Assembly (NCBI GenBank): GCA_040904405.1
Contig: JBBDTK010000036.1
Location: 1 to 52,071 of the forward strand
DNA length: 52,071 nt
Reading direction: 5' to 3'
Source of the DNA: VRUE01 sp040904405
GTDB lineage: Bacteria; Actinomycetota; Thermoleophilia; Solirubrobacterales; 70-9
Under the pieces are notes generated by a model that was given only the letters and a program-made list of their open reading frames with translations, was not told the DNA's origin and made no database searches. A program made the position numbers and the translations under genes. Positions 21,822 through 30,135 of this stretch are shown here, in pieces (the stretch's first letter is position 1; every line of letters begins with the position of its first letter).

Positions 21822-23840
21822 TCAGGATGCTTGCCGGCGCACCAGAGGAATGACCTCCGCAAGCTCAGGCTCGCGCGTCGAAACGATTGGACCCTCGCGC
21901 GTCCACGCGGTGAAGTCGTGAACGATCGTCCGAGTCTCGCGCTCGCGTGGAGACAGCTTGCGCACCAGGACGTCCGCAAACCGCCGGTCATGGGTTGTGA
22001 CGATAAGCTGGCGGGTGTCCCGGATACGCCGACACAGATCGCTGAATCCGAGAATCGCCAGCACGTCGAGCGCTTGAAGCGGGTCGTCGAGCACCAGGAA
22101 CGGCAGGGCACCCTCGCGGGCGTTCAGCGCCATCCCAAGGAAGTACGACAGCGCGACCACGTTCAGCTGGCCCTCGCTGAAAACCAGCAGCGGGTTGGCG
22201 TCAACGCCGTGGTCGGGGTCGCGCACGACCGGCACGATCTGGTTGCGATTGCGGAACACGTCCTGCCGCGCGTGCAGCTCGGTGAAGGCCGGATTCGGGT
22301 TTAGCCGTTCGAAAACCTCGGCGAACGTCGGCTCCAGGCGCTCGAGCGCACGTTCGACGATCGCCTCGGCCGAGGAGTGCGCGGCGTGCTCCAGCGTCTT
22401 GGCATCTCTACACCGGCGCTCGAGCTCATCGAGCTCCTGTTGCGTGTTCGCGAGCTCTGCCCCGATGGCCGTCACCTCGTCCGCCAGTCGCGTCACGTGC
22501 ACGTCGCTGGCCTGCTCGAGACGCCGGAACAGCCCGCGCAGTTGATCCACCGCCCATGACATGGCATCCGCTAGCCCGGCCGATTCGAGCGCCGCCTGGT
22601 CGACTTCCACGCCCGCCGAGGTCGCCGTCTCGCCGGCCTCTTGAGCAGTCGACAATGCACTCCGCACCCCCTCCTCCGCCTCATTACGGACGTGCGCCTG
22701 CTCCTTGGCCGCGGCGAGCGCCGTTTGTGCGCGTGCGACACGCGCGGCTGCTTCCTGCGCAGCGGCTGCGACACGTCGGTTCTCCTCGATGACTTCCTCA
22801 AGGTGCGCGTGCACCGATGCCTGGTCGATCTCCTGCTCGCACACCGGGCACCGGTCCCCGAGGAGCCCGAGGGCTGCAACCGCGAGCTGCGTCATCGCTG
22901 GCGCTCGCTCGGTTGCGGCAACCGCCGCAACGCCAGCGGTATCGAGCTCCATCTCGGCCTTCGCGACTGCGTCGTCGGGCGCCGTGCCGAGTGCCGCGAG
23001 TCGCTTGCGCGCTGCGGCGACAGACTCAAGCGCACTGCCGAAGGCCGCGAGCAGGCGCCCGAGCTCCTCGAGTGCCACGAGATCGGCATCGTCCGCGGGC
23101 GTCAGCCGCACGCCGTCGGGCAGCCCGGCATTGATCTCTGCGATGCCGTCGCGGACCATCGCCCGACGAGACTCGGGTGTTGCCACTCTCGCTGTTGCGT
23201 CGTCGCGCCGCTTGGCCGCCTCACGATGGCGCTCTTCCAAACGCTTGAGCGCCTTCCGTGCCGTGGTGCGCTCGCTGATGAGCGCATTCGAGGCCGTCGT
23301 CGCCGCTGCCGCAAAGCGCGTCACCCGTTCGAGCCCAAGGATCCCGGACAAGCGCTCGTGCAGTGCACCCCCAGCGGTGTCCAGCGCGGCCCGCACGGCG
23401 TCCTGCCGCAGCAACCCCCACGTGTTCACCGCGTCGACAGTCTCGGCCATAGCTGCGTGACCGAACACCTCAGCCAGCGCCTGCTCCGGGTCTGCCTCAG
23501 GCGCGCCGTCGCAAGTTGCCGTTAGAGCCGTCTGCAGCTGGTTGCCGCGCCGCGTGAAGGACCAGCGGTGTCCGTCGGCGACGATCTCCAGGGTGACCGT
23601 CGCGTCGCCGGCCCGGTGGCGATTCGTGACGGCATCCTCGACCTTGCGCATCCCTCGCACGCGTTCGACAAGGTGGCCGAGCTCCCCGGCAAACACCCAC
23701 AAGATCCCGTCGACGAGCGACGTCTTGCCTGCGCCGTTGTCGCCACGAATAATCACTGCGTCGGCGTCGAGGTCGAGCCGTCGAGCGTCGGAGAAACCAC
23801 GGAAGCCCTCCAGCTCGATTGCAGCTAGGCGCGTGTTCAT
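21822..23840 (-). CDS. SMC/Rad50-like ATPase with zinc hook (LmuB / ABC-3C-type)
   Basis: A 672-aa ABC-class ATPase. Walker A is GDNGAGKT (residues 33-40). Coiled-coil arms flank a CPVC zinc hook (331-334), the ABC signature is FSEGQLN (about 552) and Walker B is FLVLDDPLQALD (about 580), then TTHDRRFADVL as the His loop. This is a complete Rad50-like head in a protein shorter than Rad50. Its start overlaps the upstream gene by 4 bp (ATGA), forming a three-gene operon with a SIR2 protein and a small middle component. That composition fits Lamassu or ABC-three-component anti-phage systems, where the SMC protein senses aberrant DNA ends and activates the effector. Confidence 0.9.
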   Translation of the reverse strand: MNTRLAAIELEGFRGFSDARRLDLDADAVIIRGDNGAGKTSLVDGILWVFAGELGHLVERVRGMRKVEDAVTNRHRAGDATVTLEIVADGHRWSFTRRGNQLQTALTATCDGAPEADPEQALAEVFGHAAMAETVDAVNTWGLLRQDAVRAALDTAGGALHERLSGILGLERVTRFAAAATTASNALISERTTARKALKRLEERHREAAKRRDDATARVATPESRRAMVRDGIAEINAGLPDGVRLTPADDADLVALEELGRLLAAFGSALESVAAARKRLAALGTAPDDAVAKAEMELDTAGVAAVAATERAPAMTQLAVAALGLLGDRCPVCEQEIDQASVHAHLEEVIEENRRVAAAAQEAAARVARAQTALAAAKEQAHVRNEAEEGVRSALSTAQEAGETATSAGVEVDQAALESAGLADAMSWAVDQLRGLFRRLEQASDVHVTRLADEVTAIGAELANTQQELDELERRCRDAKTLEHAAHSSAEAIVERALERLEPTFAEVFERLNPNPAFTELHARQDVFRNRNQIVPVVRDPDHGVDANPLLVFSEGQLNVVALSYFLGMALNAREGALPFLVLDDPLQALDVLAILGFSDLCRRIRDTRQLIVTTHDRRFADVLVRKLSPRERETRTIVHDFTAWTREGPIVSTREPELAEVIPLVRRQAS

Positions 23841-24373
23841 GGGATATGCACCTCCGACCGCGACCTAAAGGCCGCGAGCGCCGCCTCGGCCAACGCTGTG
23901 TCCACACCCTCATCATCCAATCCAGCCCGGATTGCCTCAAGTGCGTCGACCTGCGGGATGTCGGCGGGCGGCTGCAGCGGTAGAAGCGCGCGCACGGCGC
24001 GCTCCGCGCCCACCTTGTCGGAGGCACCCACGACAACGAACTTCCGGGCGTAGCGCGTGTCGTTCTCGACAGTCTCGCGAATCGTGTCGTGCAACGGCGT
24101 CGCCAGCGGTGGCACGACCGCGACTACGTACAGGTCCCACCGCCGTGCCGATGGGTGTTCAGCGGCGACCGTCGTCAGCGACGCCTGCGCTGCGGCGACC
24201 CGGTCCTCGAGGTTCTCCCACTCTGCCTCGATGACGGAGACGAGGGCGTACGCCGTCTCTGCCAGTAGCGCGTCCCCGACGCCCTCATGCTGAAGCGTCT
24301 CAACCACGTAACCCCCATCCTCCAACACTCCGCGCATTAGCGCTAGGCCGTCTGAACCCGCCCGAGTTGTCAC
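23837..24373 (-). CDS. Small middle component of an SMC-type defence operon (LmuC / ABC-3C-like)
   Basis: A 178-aa acidic protein. Segments such as SARRWDLYVVAVVPPLA and NDTRYARKFVVVG resemble middle components of ABC-three-component systems (a W-D-L-Y strand and a DTRYxRK patch). The N-terminus is helical (LAETAYALVSVIEAEWENLE). It has a GTG start overlapping the SIR2 stop (GTGA), and its stop overlaps the SMC start (ATGA). In Lamassu such a subunit bridges SMC and effector. Family assignment rests mainly on position, size and this pattern, so function is inferred. Confidence 0.7.
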   Translation of the reverse strand: MTTRAGSDGLALMRGVLEDGGYVVETLQHEGVGDALLAETAYALVSVIEAEWENLEDRVAAAQASLTTVAAEHPSARRWDLYVVAVVPPLATPLHDTIRETVENDTRYARKFVVVGASDKVGAERAVRALLPLQPPADIPQVDALEAIRAGLDDEGVDTALAEAALAAFRSRSEVHIP

Positions 24374-25749
24374 GCTGCCAGGTCTCCTGCGACCGCCCGC
24401 TCAGCTCGAAGCAGCCGAATATTGTCCTCGTTCCCAGCTGCGACGTCGAACGCCTCGCCCTCGGCCGCTGCGATGTCGACCGGCGCTTCGAAGTCGGGGA
24501 AGGGCCCGATCGTGCCATGGACGGCAACCGCCACGGGTCCCCCGGGGCCGTACAGGCCCTGCTCGCGCCGGCGACGCACGCGCTCGCGGGCAGACCGCTC
24601 GACCTCCTTGAACCGCTCACCTGGGCGGCTCGCGATCTCCAGGTACTGCTGCGGTGTACGCACCGCAAGGTCCGGCCCGCGCAGCTCGATCTTAAGTTCA
24701 CCGCCGTCGCGGCCCACCAGCAGCGCGAGGGCCATCAACGATTGCTCGCCCGCGTGGTCGAGGACGAACTGCTCCCCGTCCCGCGCATGGGTGACGCCGT
24801 CGCGCATCCACCTCAGCACCGCCTTTCCAGTGGTATCCCTGAGGGCCTCGTCTAGGCGCTGGATGCCGTGCAGCATCGTCTCCGCCCAGGCAGTCTGCTC
24901 GTCCTGTATCACCCGGACGCGATGCACCGCCTGTCCGAGCGCCTCCCGCGCGATGGCTCGCAGGAGATCGTCGAGGAACTCCGCTGCGTCGGCGTCGATG
25001 TGCACACCGTCGGCGCCATCTCCGAGCGCCTCGCGCCACGCCTTGGACAGCTCCGGGTCGACGACCTTGAGGGTCACGCCGACTGCGCGCCACAGCGGAA
25101 CGAGCTCGTCGAAAGGCTCGTTCACATAGGCACCAATGGACCCGAGCCCGATGAACACGACCGTCCCGTCCACGAGCGCCTGCTGCACCTCGGCCCGCGC
25201 CCACTTCATTGGCTTGTCGACCTCCTCACGCGTGGCCTTCAGCGTTTCGGGTCGGCTCGCGCACCCATGCACCTTGTAGAGGGGCAGCTGCTGCCCGAGC
25301 GCCGCCCGCTCGAGCGGCGTCGTAATACCCGCGATCTTGATGTCCAGCCGCGTTCCGGCGGTCTCGATCCCGAGATCCCAGTTGGCCGTTACCGCCTTGA
25401 CTACCCCCTCGCGCATCAGGAGAGCTACCGCTTCATGGCCGTAGTTCGGCTCCATCGTGCAGAACGGCGCTGCATCGGCAGCCCGGCGTCGCAGCTCACT
25501 CATCTTGTCGGCGGCGTCCGCGGCTACGCGCTCACCGAGGCGCTCCAAGTTATCGCCGGTGAGCGTTTCCTGGTCGACGCCGAGAAGCTCCGCGACCGCC
25601 GGCCTAAGGCGGTCCGCCAGCTGCCAGCTACGGGGGCCCGCTGCCGGCTCGGCAAGGCTGAGACCTGCGCCTGCGTACAGGACGAGCCGTCCCTGACGCG
25701 CTCGCTGGACCAACTCCGCGACGGCCGCGCGCGGATCCTCGCTCAACAA
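24370..25749 (-). CDS. SIR2-like NAD-hydrolase effector of the SMC operon
   Basis: SIR2-fold protein. The Rossmann loop LYAGAGLS is near residues 25-31, TANWD (N123, W124, D125 from the chosen start) replaces the usual TTNYD, and the catalytic-type His161 sits in YKVHGC. VFIGLGSIGAYVNEPF is the second NAD-side strand. The ~250-residue C-terminal part is unassigned and probably contacts the other subunits. Defence SIR2 proteins deplete NAD+ to abort infection. The start was placed at TTG 25749. The frame stays open to 26007 through a Pro/Ser-rich stretch that overlaps a small + strand gene; TTG 25791 is an alternative. First gene of the operon. Confidence 0.82.
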   Translation of the reverse strand: MLSEDPRAAVAELVQRARQGRLVLYAGAGLSLAEPAAGPRSWQLADRLRPAVAELLGVDQETLTGDNLERLGERVAADAADKMSELRRRAADAAPFCTMEPNYGHEAVALLMREGVVKAVTANWDLGIETAGTRLDIKIAGITTPLERAALGQQLPLYKVHGCASRPETLKATREEVDKPMKWARAEVQQALVDGTVVFIGLGSIGAYVNEPFDELVPLWRAVGVTLKVVDPELSKAWREALGDGADGVHIDADAAEFLDDLLRAIAREALGQAVHRVRVIQDEQTAWAETMLHGIQRLDEALRDTTGKAVLRWMRDGVTHARDGEQFVLDHAGEQSLMALALLVGRDGGELKIELRGPDLAVRTPQQYLEIASRPGERFKEVERSARERVRRRREQGLYGPGGPVAVAVHGTIGPFPDFEAPVDIAAAEGEAFDVAAGNEDNIRLLRAERAVAGDLAA

Positions 25750-25802
25750 CTTGGGGTTGTGGCGAGGTGGAGGTTGTGGACATTCGCTCAAAGAACCATC
25801 AT

Positions 25803-26033
25803 ATGAAGATGAAGGACGCGGTGAGGAATCGGCACAAGGTGGATGAGAGGTTCGAAGACCTGCCCGAGTGGAGTCGGCTGGTGGAGGAGGCGCAGCAAAG
25901 CTGGAAGCCGCCTGAGCCCGAGAGGCGAATGGCTGATGCCCTGCACAAGAAATTTGAGCAGCCTCTGAGAGGTTTGACGAAAGCAGCCAGTGAAATCGCG
26001 CGCGCAATCCGCGAAGTGCAGGACGGGCGATAG
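25803..26033 (+). CDS. Small charged protein divergent from the SIR2 operon
   Basis: A 76-aa frame (MKMKDAVRNRHKVDERFEDL, then PEWSRLVEEAQQSWKPPEPE, ending ARAIREVQDGR) that is highly charged and helical, with no Cys and no membrane segment. The composition is protein-like, unlike the shadow frames around it. A GTG at 25767 could extend it by 12 codons with GGCGAGGTGGAGG upstream. It is divergent from the SIR2 gene and convergent with the HEPN gene. It might be a regulator or antitoxin for either neighbour; no family is recognised. Confidence 0.5.
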   Translation: MKMKDAVRNRHKVDERFEDLPEWSRLVEEAQQSWKPPEPERRMADALHKKFEQPLRGLTKAASEIARAIREVQDGR

Positions 26034-26105
26034 GATGCTGCGCACCGGGGAATCACCCTCCACGCGAACCCAGGGCGACGGGCAGATCGAGGCGCCGACT
26101 GGACC

Positions 26106-27299
26106 TTATAAACCACGCCGTAGAGATCCTCGGCTACCGCGGTTTGCTTCCTTCGTGCGGGCGCGCAGATTGGGCGCGTCCTGCTTAAGTCTCTCCGTTC
26201 TCGGCGACCCCTCCGCGGGCTCACGAGTCTCGATCCACTCGGTCCTTCGGAAGCGATGTTGCAAATACATCGCAATTCCCCTCAGCGGCGCTCTTAGGTT
26301 TGGGACTTCGGGGTAAAGCTGCCACCCGACATCTATCGACAGACGGTGTCTCAACAGCAATCGGGAAATCATCTCTAGCGTGTAGAACCCGTCGCGAAGT
26401 ATGGCCGGTTGCTCGATGCCGCCGTGGACAATCTCTGCCCGCAATCCCGCCAGACGGCCGACATCTGGCCTGACCTCGGCGGGGTCGAGTCCTGCCTTTT
26501 CGAGAGCCCGCTCGACCCAGATGACGTCCGTGAGACGCTTCTCTTCCCTGGTGAGCTTTGTTCCGTATGGAGGCTTCGACAATGCCTCTAGAGCGATCCA
26601 CAGCGAGACAACCGCTTCCGCCGTCGGCCCTTCCTGCGCAGCCCGGAGGTACCAGCGTGCAGCGGCGTGGAAGGGCTCCGCGGTTGACAGATCGAGTTTG
26701 CGCAACTCCTCGACGGCTGTGCGATGGTCGCCAAGGATTCGATTCGCCGGCGGGTACTCGCGCACGTTTGTTACGTGGTCAACGGCGGTCTCCGCCTTTC
26801 CATACACATCGAAGACAATCAGGTCCTCGGCAATCTCATCGAGGGCAACCCTCTCGTCGAGGATTGCGACGAGAACCCCGATCGCAGCATGCACTTTGGC
26901 GTGCCACCGCTCAAGGTCCTGAGACGACAACTGACCGCTAAGCGGCACCTCGAAGGCGGCGGCGGTCAGTGTTCCACCGTGCCCCACCTCTACGCGGCGC
27001 ATAGTCTTCTCATAGACGGTCCGCCAACCCGGGTCCTGTCGAATCTCAGTTCGCTGTGTGCGCACCGGCCCGCGCATCTGGGATATCCGGACACCTCCGA
27101 TCTCCAAGGAGTCCGGAAACCCCGGTATCGACATCGCCCGAAAGATGTTTCGGTATTCGCCATAGCGGCCTTCAAGGGCTTCTGCTGTGCCCCGCTCACC
27201 GGCGAGTCTCGGACCGTCGGGCATCGCGGAGGGAGTTATTTCGTGCTGTCGCGGTTTTCGGGGAGGAAACCGCTCCGGCATTCGATCGTGAAACGCCAT
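26106..27299 (-). CDS. Apea-like HEPN-domain protein (putative RNase)
   Basis: A 397-aa protein whose C-terminal part carries the HEPN catalytic motif R287-A-E-I-V-H292 (Rx4H) within RLAGLRAEIVHGG, preceded by the helix AVVSLWIALEALSKPPYGTK. Apea-like HEPN proteins are predicted metal-independent RNases found in defence islands. The N-terminal half (SIPGFPDSLEIGGVRISQMR, RRVEVGHGG) is not recognised and may be a sensor. The ATG at 27299 has no strong ribosome-binding site. TCACCT (27309) and AGGTGA (27330) form an inverted repeat just upstream that may be an operator. The C-terminal tail is basic. Confidence 0.78.
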   Translation of the reverse strand: MAFHDRMPERFPPRKPRQHEITPSAMPDGPRLAGERGTAEALEGRYGEYRNIFRAMSIPGFPDSLEIGGVRISQMRGPVRTQRTEIRQDPGWRTVYEKTMRRVEVGHGGTLTAAAFEVPLSGQLSSQDLERWHAKVHAAIGVLVAILDERVALDEIAEDLIVFDVYGKAETAVDHVTNVREYPPANRILGDHRTAVEELRKLDLSTAEPFHAAARWYLRAAQEGPTAEAVVSLWIALEALSKPPYGTKLTREEKRLTDVIWVERALEKAGLDPAEVRPDVGRLAGLRAEIVHGGIEQPAILRDGFYTLEMISRLLLRHRLSIDVGWQLYPEVPNLRAPLRGIAMYLQHRFRRTEWIETREPAEGSPRTERLKQDAPNLRARTKEANRGSRGSLRRGL

Positions 27300-27375
27300 C
27301 TTTAGGTCTCACCTGAGGATTCAGTCGCTAGGTGATGGCGAGTCTACGGGGAAAGCCTGCTGAGAGGCACCCCCC

Positions 27376-27714
27376 TTGAGTTGCCCGACGAACCCCCTAT
27401 GTACTGCGATCATCGAGGTGGCGCTGCGCGACGGCGAGCCGATTGCCGCGCTGCTACCCGAGGACTACCTCCCTCAGCCGAACCCGCAAGGCATGCCACC
27501 TGATCTCCTGTGGGCGCTGGGCTGGCTAGTCCCGCCGCCCCAGCGTCTTTCTGCGCTGGCTGGACGGCGTCACAATGCGAAAGATGTGGGTGAGCAAAGA
27601 CCAGCTTTGACAGAGAGCGTCCGCGCTGCTGAATCGAGTGGCTGGAATCGGGGTGGCCTTCCATCCGATCCGACCTCTAGTTTGCGCCCGTCTAGGGCCA
27701 TTGATCTGGCTTAA
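27376..27714 (+). CDS. Hypothetical protein followed by an intrinsic terminator
   Basis: A 112-aa frame from TTG 27376 (SCPTNPLCTAIIEVALRDGE, then PIAALLPEDYLPQPNPQGMP). No family or strong ribosome-binding site is recognised and the C-terminal third looks low-complexity. It is kept because its TAA (27712-27714) runs directly into a well-formed Rho-independent terminator on the same strand, which implies a + strand transcript ending there. That transcript could instead be a non-coding RNA. Confidence 0.35.
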   Translation: MSCPTNPLCTAIIEVALRDGEPIAALLPEDYLPQPNPQGMPPDLLWALGWLVPPPQRLSALAGRRHNAKDVGEQRPALTESVRAAESSGWNRGGLPSDPTSSLRPSRAIDLA

Positions 27715-27744
27715 GGGGTCGCCTCCTCGGCGGCCCCTGTTTTT
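27714..27744 (+). terminator. Rho-independent terminator
   Basis: AGGGGTCGCC (27714-27723) pairs with GGCGGCCCCT (27729-27738), ten pairs with one G-T wobble around a 5-nt loop, followed by TGTTTTT-like sequence (27738-27744). It is the clearest intrinsic terminator in the window. Confidence 0.8.
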
Positions 27745-27900
27745 CCAGCCGACCCAATTTGTACCTTGATGATGTCCCGCCGATCACGCCCTAGACCGCC
27801 GTGAGCGAAAGGGACCCATAGCTCGGCGCGGTTCTCTTGACGGACCCCCAGTCCGCGAAATGTGCCGGGAAGTCGGGGGTCCGGGAAAGGATGTGCTGTC

Positions 27901-28074
27901 GTGGCGTACTTCACGATCAGAAAGGATCGGGATGGGTACCGCGCTCGCCTCTACGCCAACAACAACGAGTTGGTCTGGTGGACCGAGGGCTACGTCAACA
28001 AGGCATCTGCGCAGAACGCGATTAAGATCGCGAAGCAGACGAGCAGCACGACGCCGGTCTACGACCGGACCTAG
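27901..28074 (+). CDS. DUF1508 / YegP-family small protein
   Basis: A 57-aa protein from GTG 27901 with the DUF1508 pattern: AYFTIRKDRDGYRARLYANN, then NELVWWTEGYVNKASAQNAI, ending TTPVYDRT. These proteins form a small beta-sheet/helix repeat and have no agreed function. An AAAGGA ribosome-binding site lies 13 nt upstream. A longer in-frame start at 27862 would add a non-conserved N-terminus. GGACCCCC (27842) and GGGGGTCC (27875) form a hairpin upstream. Its stop codon overlaps that of the convergent gene in a shared CTAG. Confidence 0.85.
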   Translation: MAYFTIRKDRDGYRARLYANNNELVWWTEGYVNKASAQNAIKIAKQTSSTTPVYDRT

Positions 28075-28271
28075 TCACCGATCTCGGCGGGGATGATTTC
28101 CTCCGGCGGCTTCTCTGCCGCAAACCGGAGAACGCAATCCCAGCCGCAGAAATGAAACGCATGATCGGCATCCTCGCTCACAGCGAGAAATCCGGTGGGC
28201 AGGGTGCCTGTCGTGCGAGCGTGACGCTCGCAGTCGGGACCGTCGCAATAGAAAACGCGCTCGATGCTCAT
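28071..28271 (-). CDS. Small Cys-rich (zinc-ribbon-like) hypothetical protein
   Basis: A 66-aa protein with four potential metal ligands in pairs, FYCDGPDCERHA and FHFCGWDCVL, arranged as in phage-type zinc-ribbon proteins. A strong ribosome-binding site AAGGAGG precedes the ATG at 28271. It is convergent with the DUF1508 gene; the two TAG stops share CTAG at 28071-28074. Function is unknown. The 271 nt between its start and hsdM (28272-28542) contain no other gene that I can support. Confidence 0.75.
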   Translation of the reverse strand: MSIERVFYCDGPDCERHARTTGTLPTGFLAVSEDADHAFHFCGWDCVLRFAAEKPPEEIIPAEIGD

Positions 28272-28542
28272 TGCGCCTCCTTCGGGGTGGACTTGCAGGA
28301 TTCCTTCTGCGGGGCGGTCGCCCTCGCGTCGGCTTCAAACTGACCCACTACCCGATTCTGGGGAGGGCACATGCGGATGCTGGGTCGGCAGCGGGCAGCT
28401 GGATGGCCGCTGCGCCGCGTCCGCGCCGAGGCGCTGCTCGGGCGGGGTGGAGGAGGCCGCCACCCTTCGGCACCGCGTCGCTGCTTGCAAACTGGTCAGA
28501 ATGGGGCCGGCCGACGCGACTTCGAGGGGGGGGATCTACCGC

Positions 28543-30135
28543 ATGAGCAGCGAGAAGAGCATGTCCGGAAACGGCAATCACGACCTTCCCTTCGCCAAGG
28601 AGCTCTGGGAGGCGTGCGACGGGCTGCGGGGCAGCGTCGAGTCGGCCGAGTACAAGCACCTCGTTCTCGGGCTGGTCTTCCTCAAGTACATCTCCGACTC
28701 CTTCGAGCGGCGGCGGACCGCGCTTGAGGCCGCGACGCGCGACGAGGCCAGCGACCTCTATGCGAAGGACGACGACCAGCGGGCGGCGATCCTCGAGGAC
28801 CGCGACGAGTACATCTCCGAGAACGTCTTCTGGGTTCCGAAGAAGGCTCGCTGGGAGGCGCTTCTGGCCGCAGCCAATCAGCCCGACATCGGCGAGCGGA
28901 TCGATAAGGCTCTCGGGGCGATTGAAAGGGCAAATGAGAAGCAGCTCCGCGGCGTACTTGCCCGGATCTACGCGCGGGCGCCGCTTGCCGCGCAGAAACT
29001 CGGCGAGCTGGTCACGACGATCGCCAAGGTCGGGTTCGGCGACGACGAGGACAGGGCGCGCGACATTCTCGGCCGCACCTACGAGTACTTCATCAAGCGC
29101 TTCGCGGCCGCCGAGGGACATCGGGGCGGCGAGTTCTACACGCCCCGCTCGGTGACCCGGCTGCTGGTCGAGATGCTCGAGCCCTACAAAGGCCGCGTCC
29201 TCGACCCCGCCTGCGGCTCCTGTGGCCTCTTCATCCAGTCGGCCGAGTTCGTCAGGAGCCACAACGGGCAGGCACGGGAGATCTCGATCTACGGGCAGGA
29301 GAACAACCAGGCCACCTGGCGGATCGGGCGCATGAACCTGGCGATCCACGCGCTCGCCGGCGACATCGAGCTCGGCGACAGCCTGCTCGACGACAAACAC
29401 CCCGGCCTCAAGGCCGACTTCGTCCTCGCCAACCCGCCGTTCAACCAGGACAAGTGGGGCGCCGCGCAGGTAGCCGACGACGCCCGCTGGAAGTTCGGGA
29501 AGCCACCGGCCTCAAACGCCAACTACGCCTGGATCCAGCACTTCATCCACCACCTCGCGCCCGACGGGCGCGCCGGGTTCGTGATGGCGAACGGGTCCCT
29601 GACCTCGAACCAGTCCGGCGAGGGAACCATCCGCGAGGCGATCGTCCGCGACGACCTCGTCGACTGCATCGTCGCCTGTCCGGGCCAGCTCTTCTACACG
29701 ACCCAGATTCCGGTCTGCCTCTGGTTCCTCGACCGCAACAAGCAGTCCGGCGGCGAGCGCGATCGCTGCGGCGAGGTGCTCTTCATCGACGCCCGCCAGA
29801 TGGGTCAGAGGATCAGCCGCACGCAGATCGAGTTCGGCGACAAGGAGATCGCGCGGATCACCGAGACCTACCGCTCCTGGCGCGGGACCATTACGGAGAA
29901 ATACGAAGACGAGTTGGGTTTTTGCGCCTCGGTGACGCTCGAGGAGATCGAGAAGCACGGCTTCGCCCTGACCCCCGGTCGCTACGTCGGCGCCCCCGAG
30001 TCCGAGGAGGACGAGATCGAGTTCGAGGAGAGGATGGCGGGGCTGGTCGATCGGCTTGCTGACGAGTTGGCCGAGTCGGAGCGGCTAACGGGCGAGGTGA
30101 AAGCGGCACTAGGGAGCATAGGGTATGAAGTCTGA
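28543..30135 (+). CDS. hsdM: Type I restriction-modification methyltransferase subunit
   Basis: A 530-aa HsdM. The SAM-binding motif is LDPACGSCGLF (about residue 220); the usual third Gly is Cys, an uncommon variant. The catalytic motif is NPPF (about 297) in ADFVLANPPFNQDKW. The N-terminal helical domain (ACDGLRGSVESAEYKHLVLG, then LVFLKYISDSFE) is typical. Together with HsdS it methylates adenine at the recognition site and protects self DNA. The start is ATG 28543 after a G-rich ribosome-binding site; the frame is open upstream to 28264 but not conserved there. It overlaps hsdS by 11 bp. Confidence 0.95.
   Translation: MSSEKSMSGNGNHDLPFAKELWEACDGLRGSVESAEYKHLVLGLVFLKYISDSFERRRTALEAATRDEASDLYAKDDDQRAAILEDRDEYISENVFWVPKKARWEALLAAANQPDIGERIDKALGAIERANEKQLRGVLARIYARAPLAAQKLGELVTTIAKVGFGDDEDRARDILGRTYEYFIKRFAAAEGHRGGEFYTPRSVTRLLVEMLEPYKGRVLDPACGSCGLFIQSAEFVRSHNGQAREISIYGQENNQATWRIGRMNLAIHALAGDIELGDSLLDDKHPGLKADFVLANPPFNQDKWGAAQVADDARWKFGKPPASNANYAWIQHFIHHLAPDGRAGFVMANGSLTSNQSGEGTIREAIVRDDLVDCIVACPGQLFYTTQIPVCLWFLDRNKQSGGERDRCGEVLFIDARQMGQRISRTQIEFGDKEIARITETYRSWRGTITEKYEDELGFCASVTLEEIEKHGFALTPGRYVGAPESEEDEIEFEERMAGLVDRLADELAESERLTGEVKAALGSIGYEV

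Noticed and set aside
25749..26007. A longer N-terminus for the SIR2 protein starting at 26007
   Set aside because: The added residues are Pro/Ser/Ala-rich without conserved features and would run opposite a protein-like small gene.
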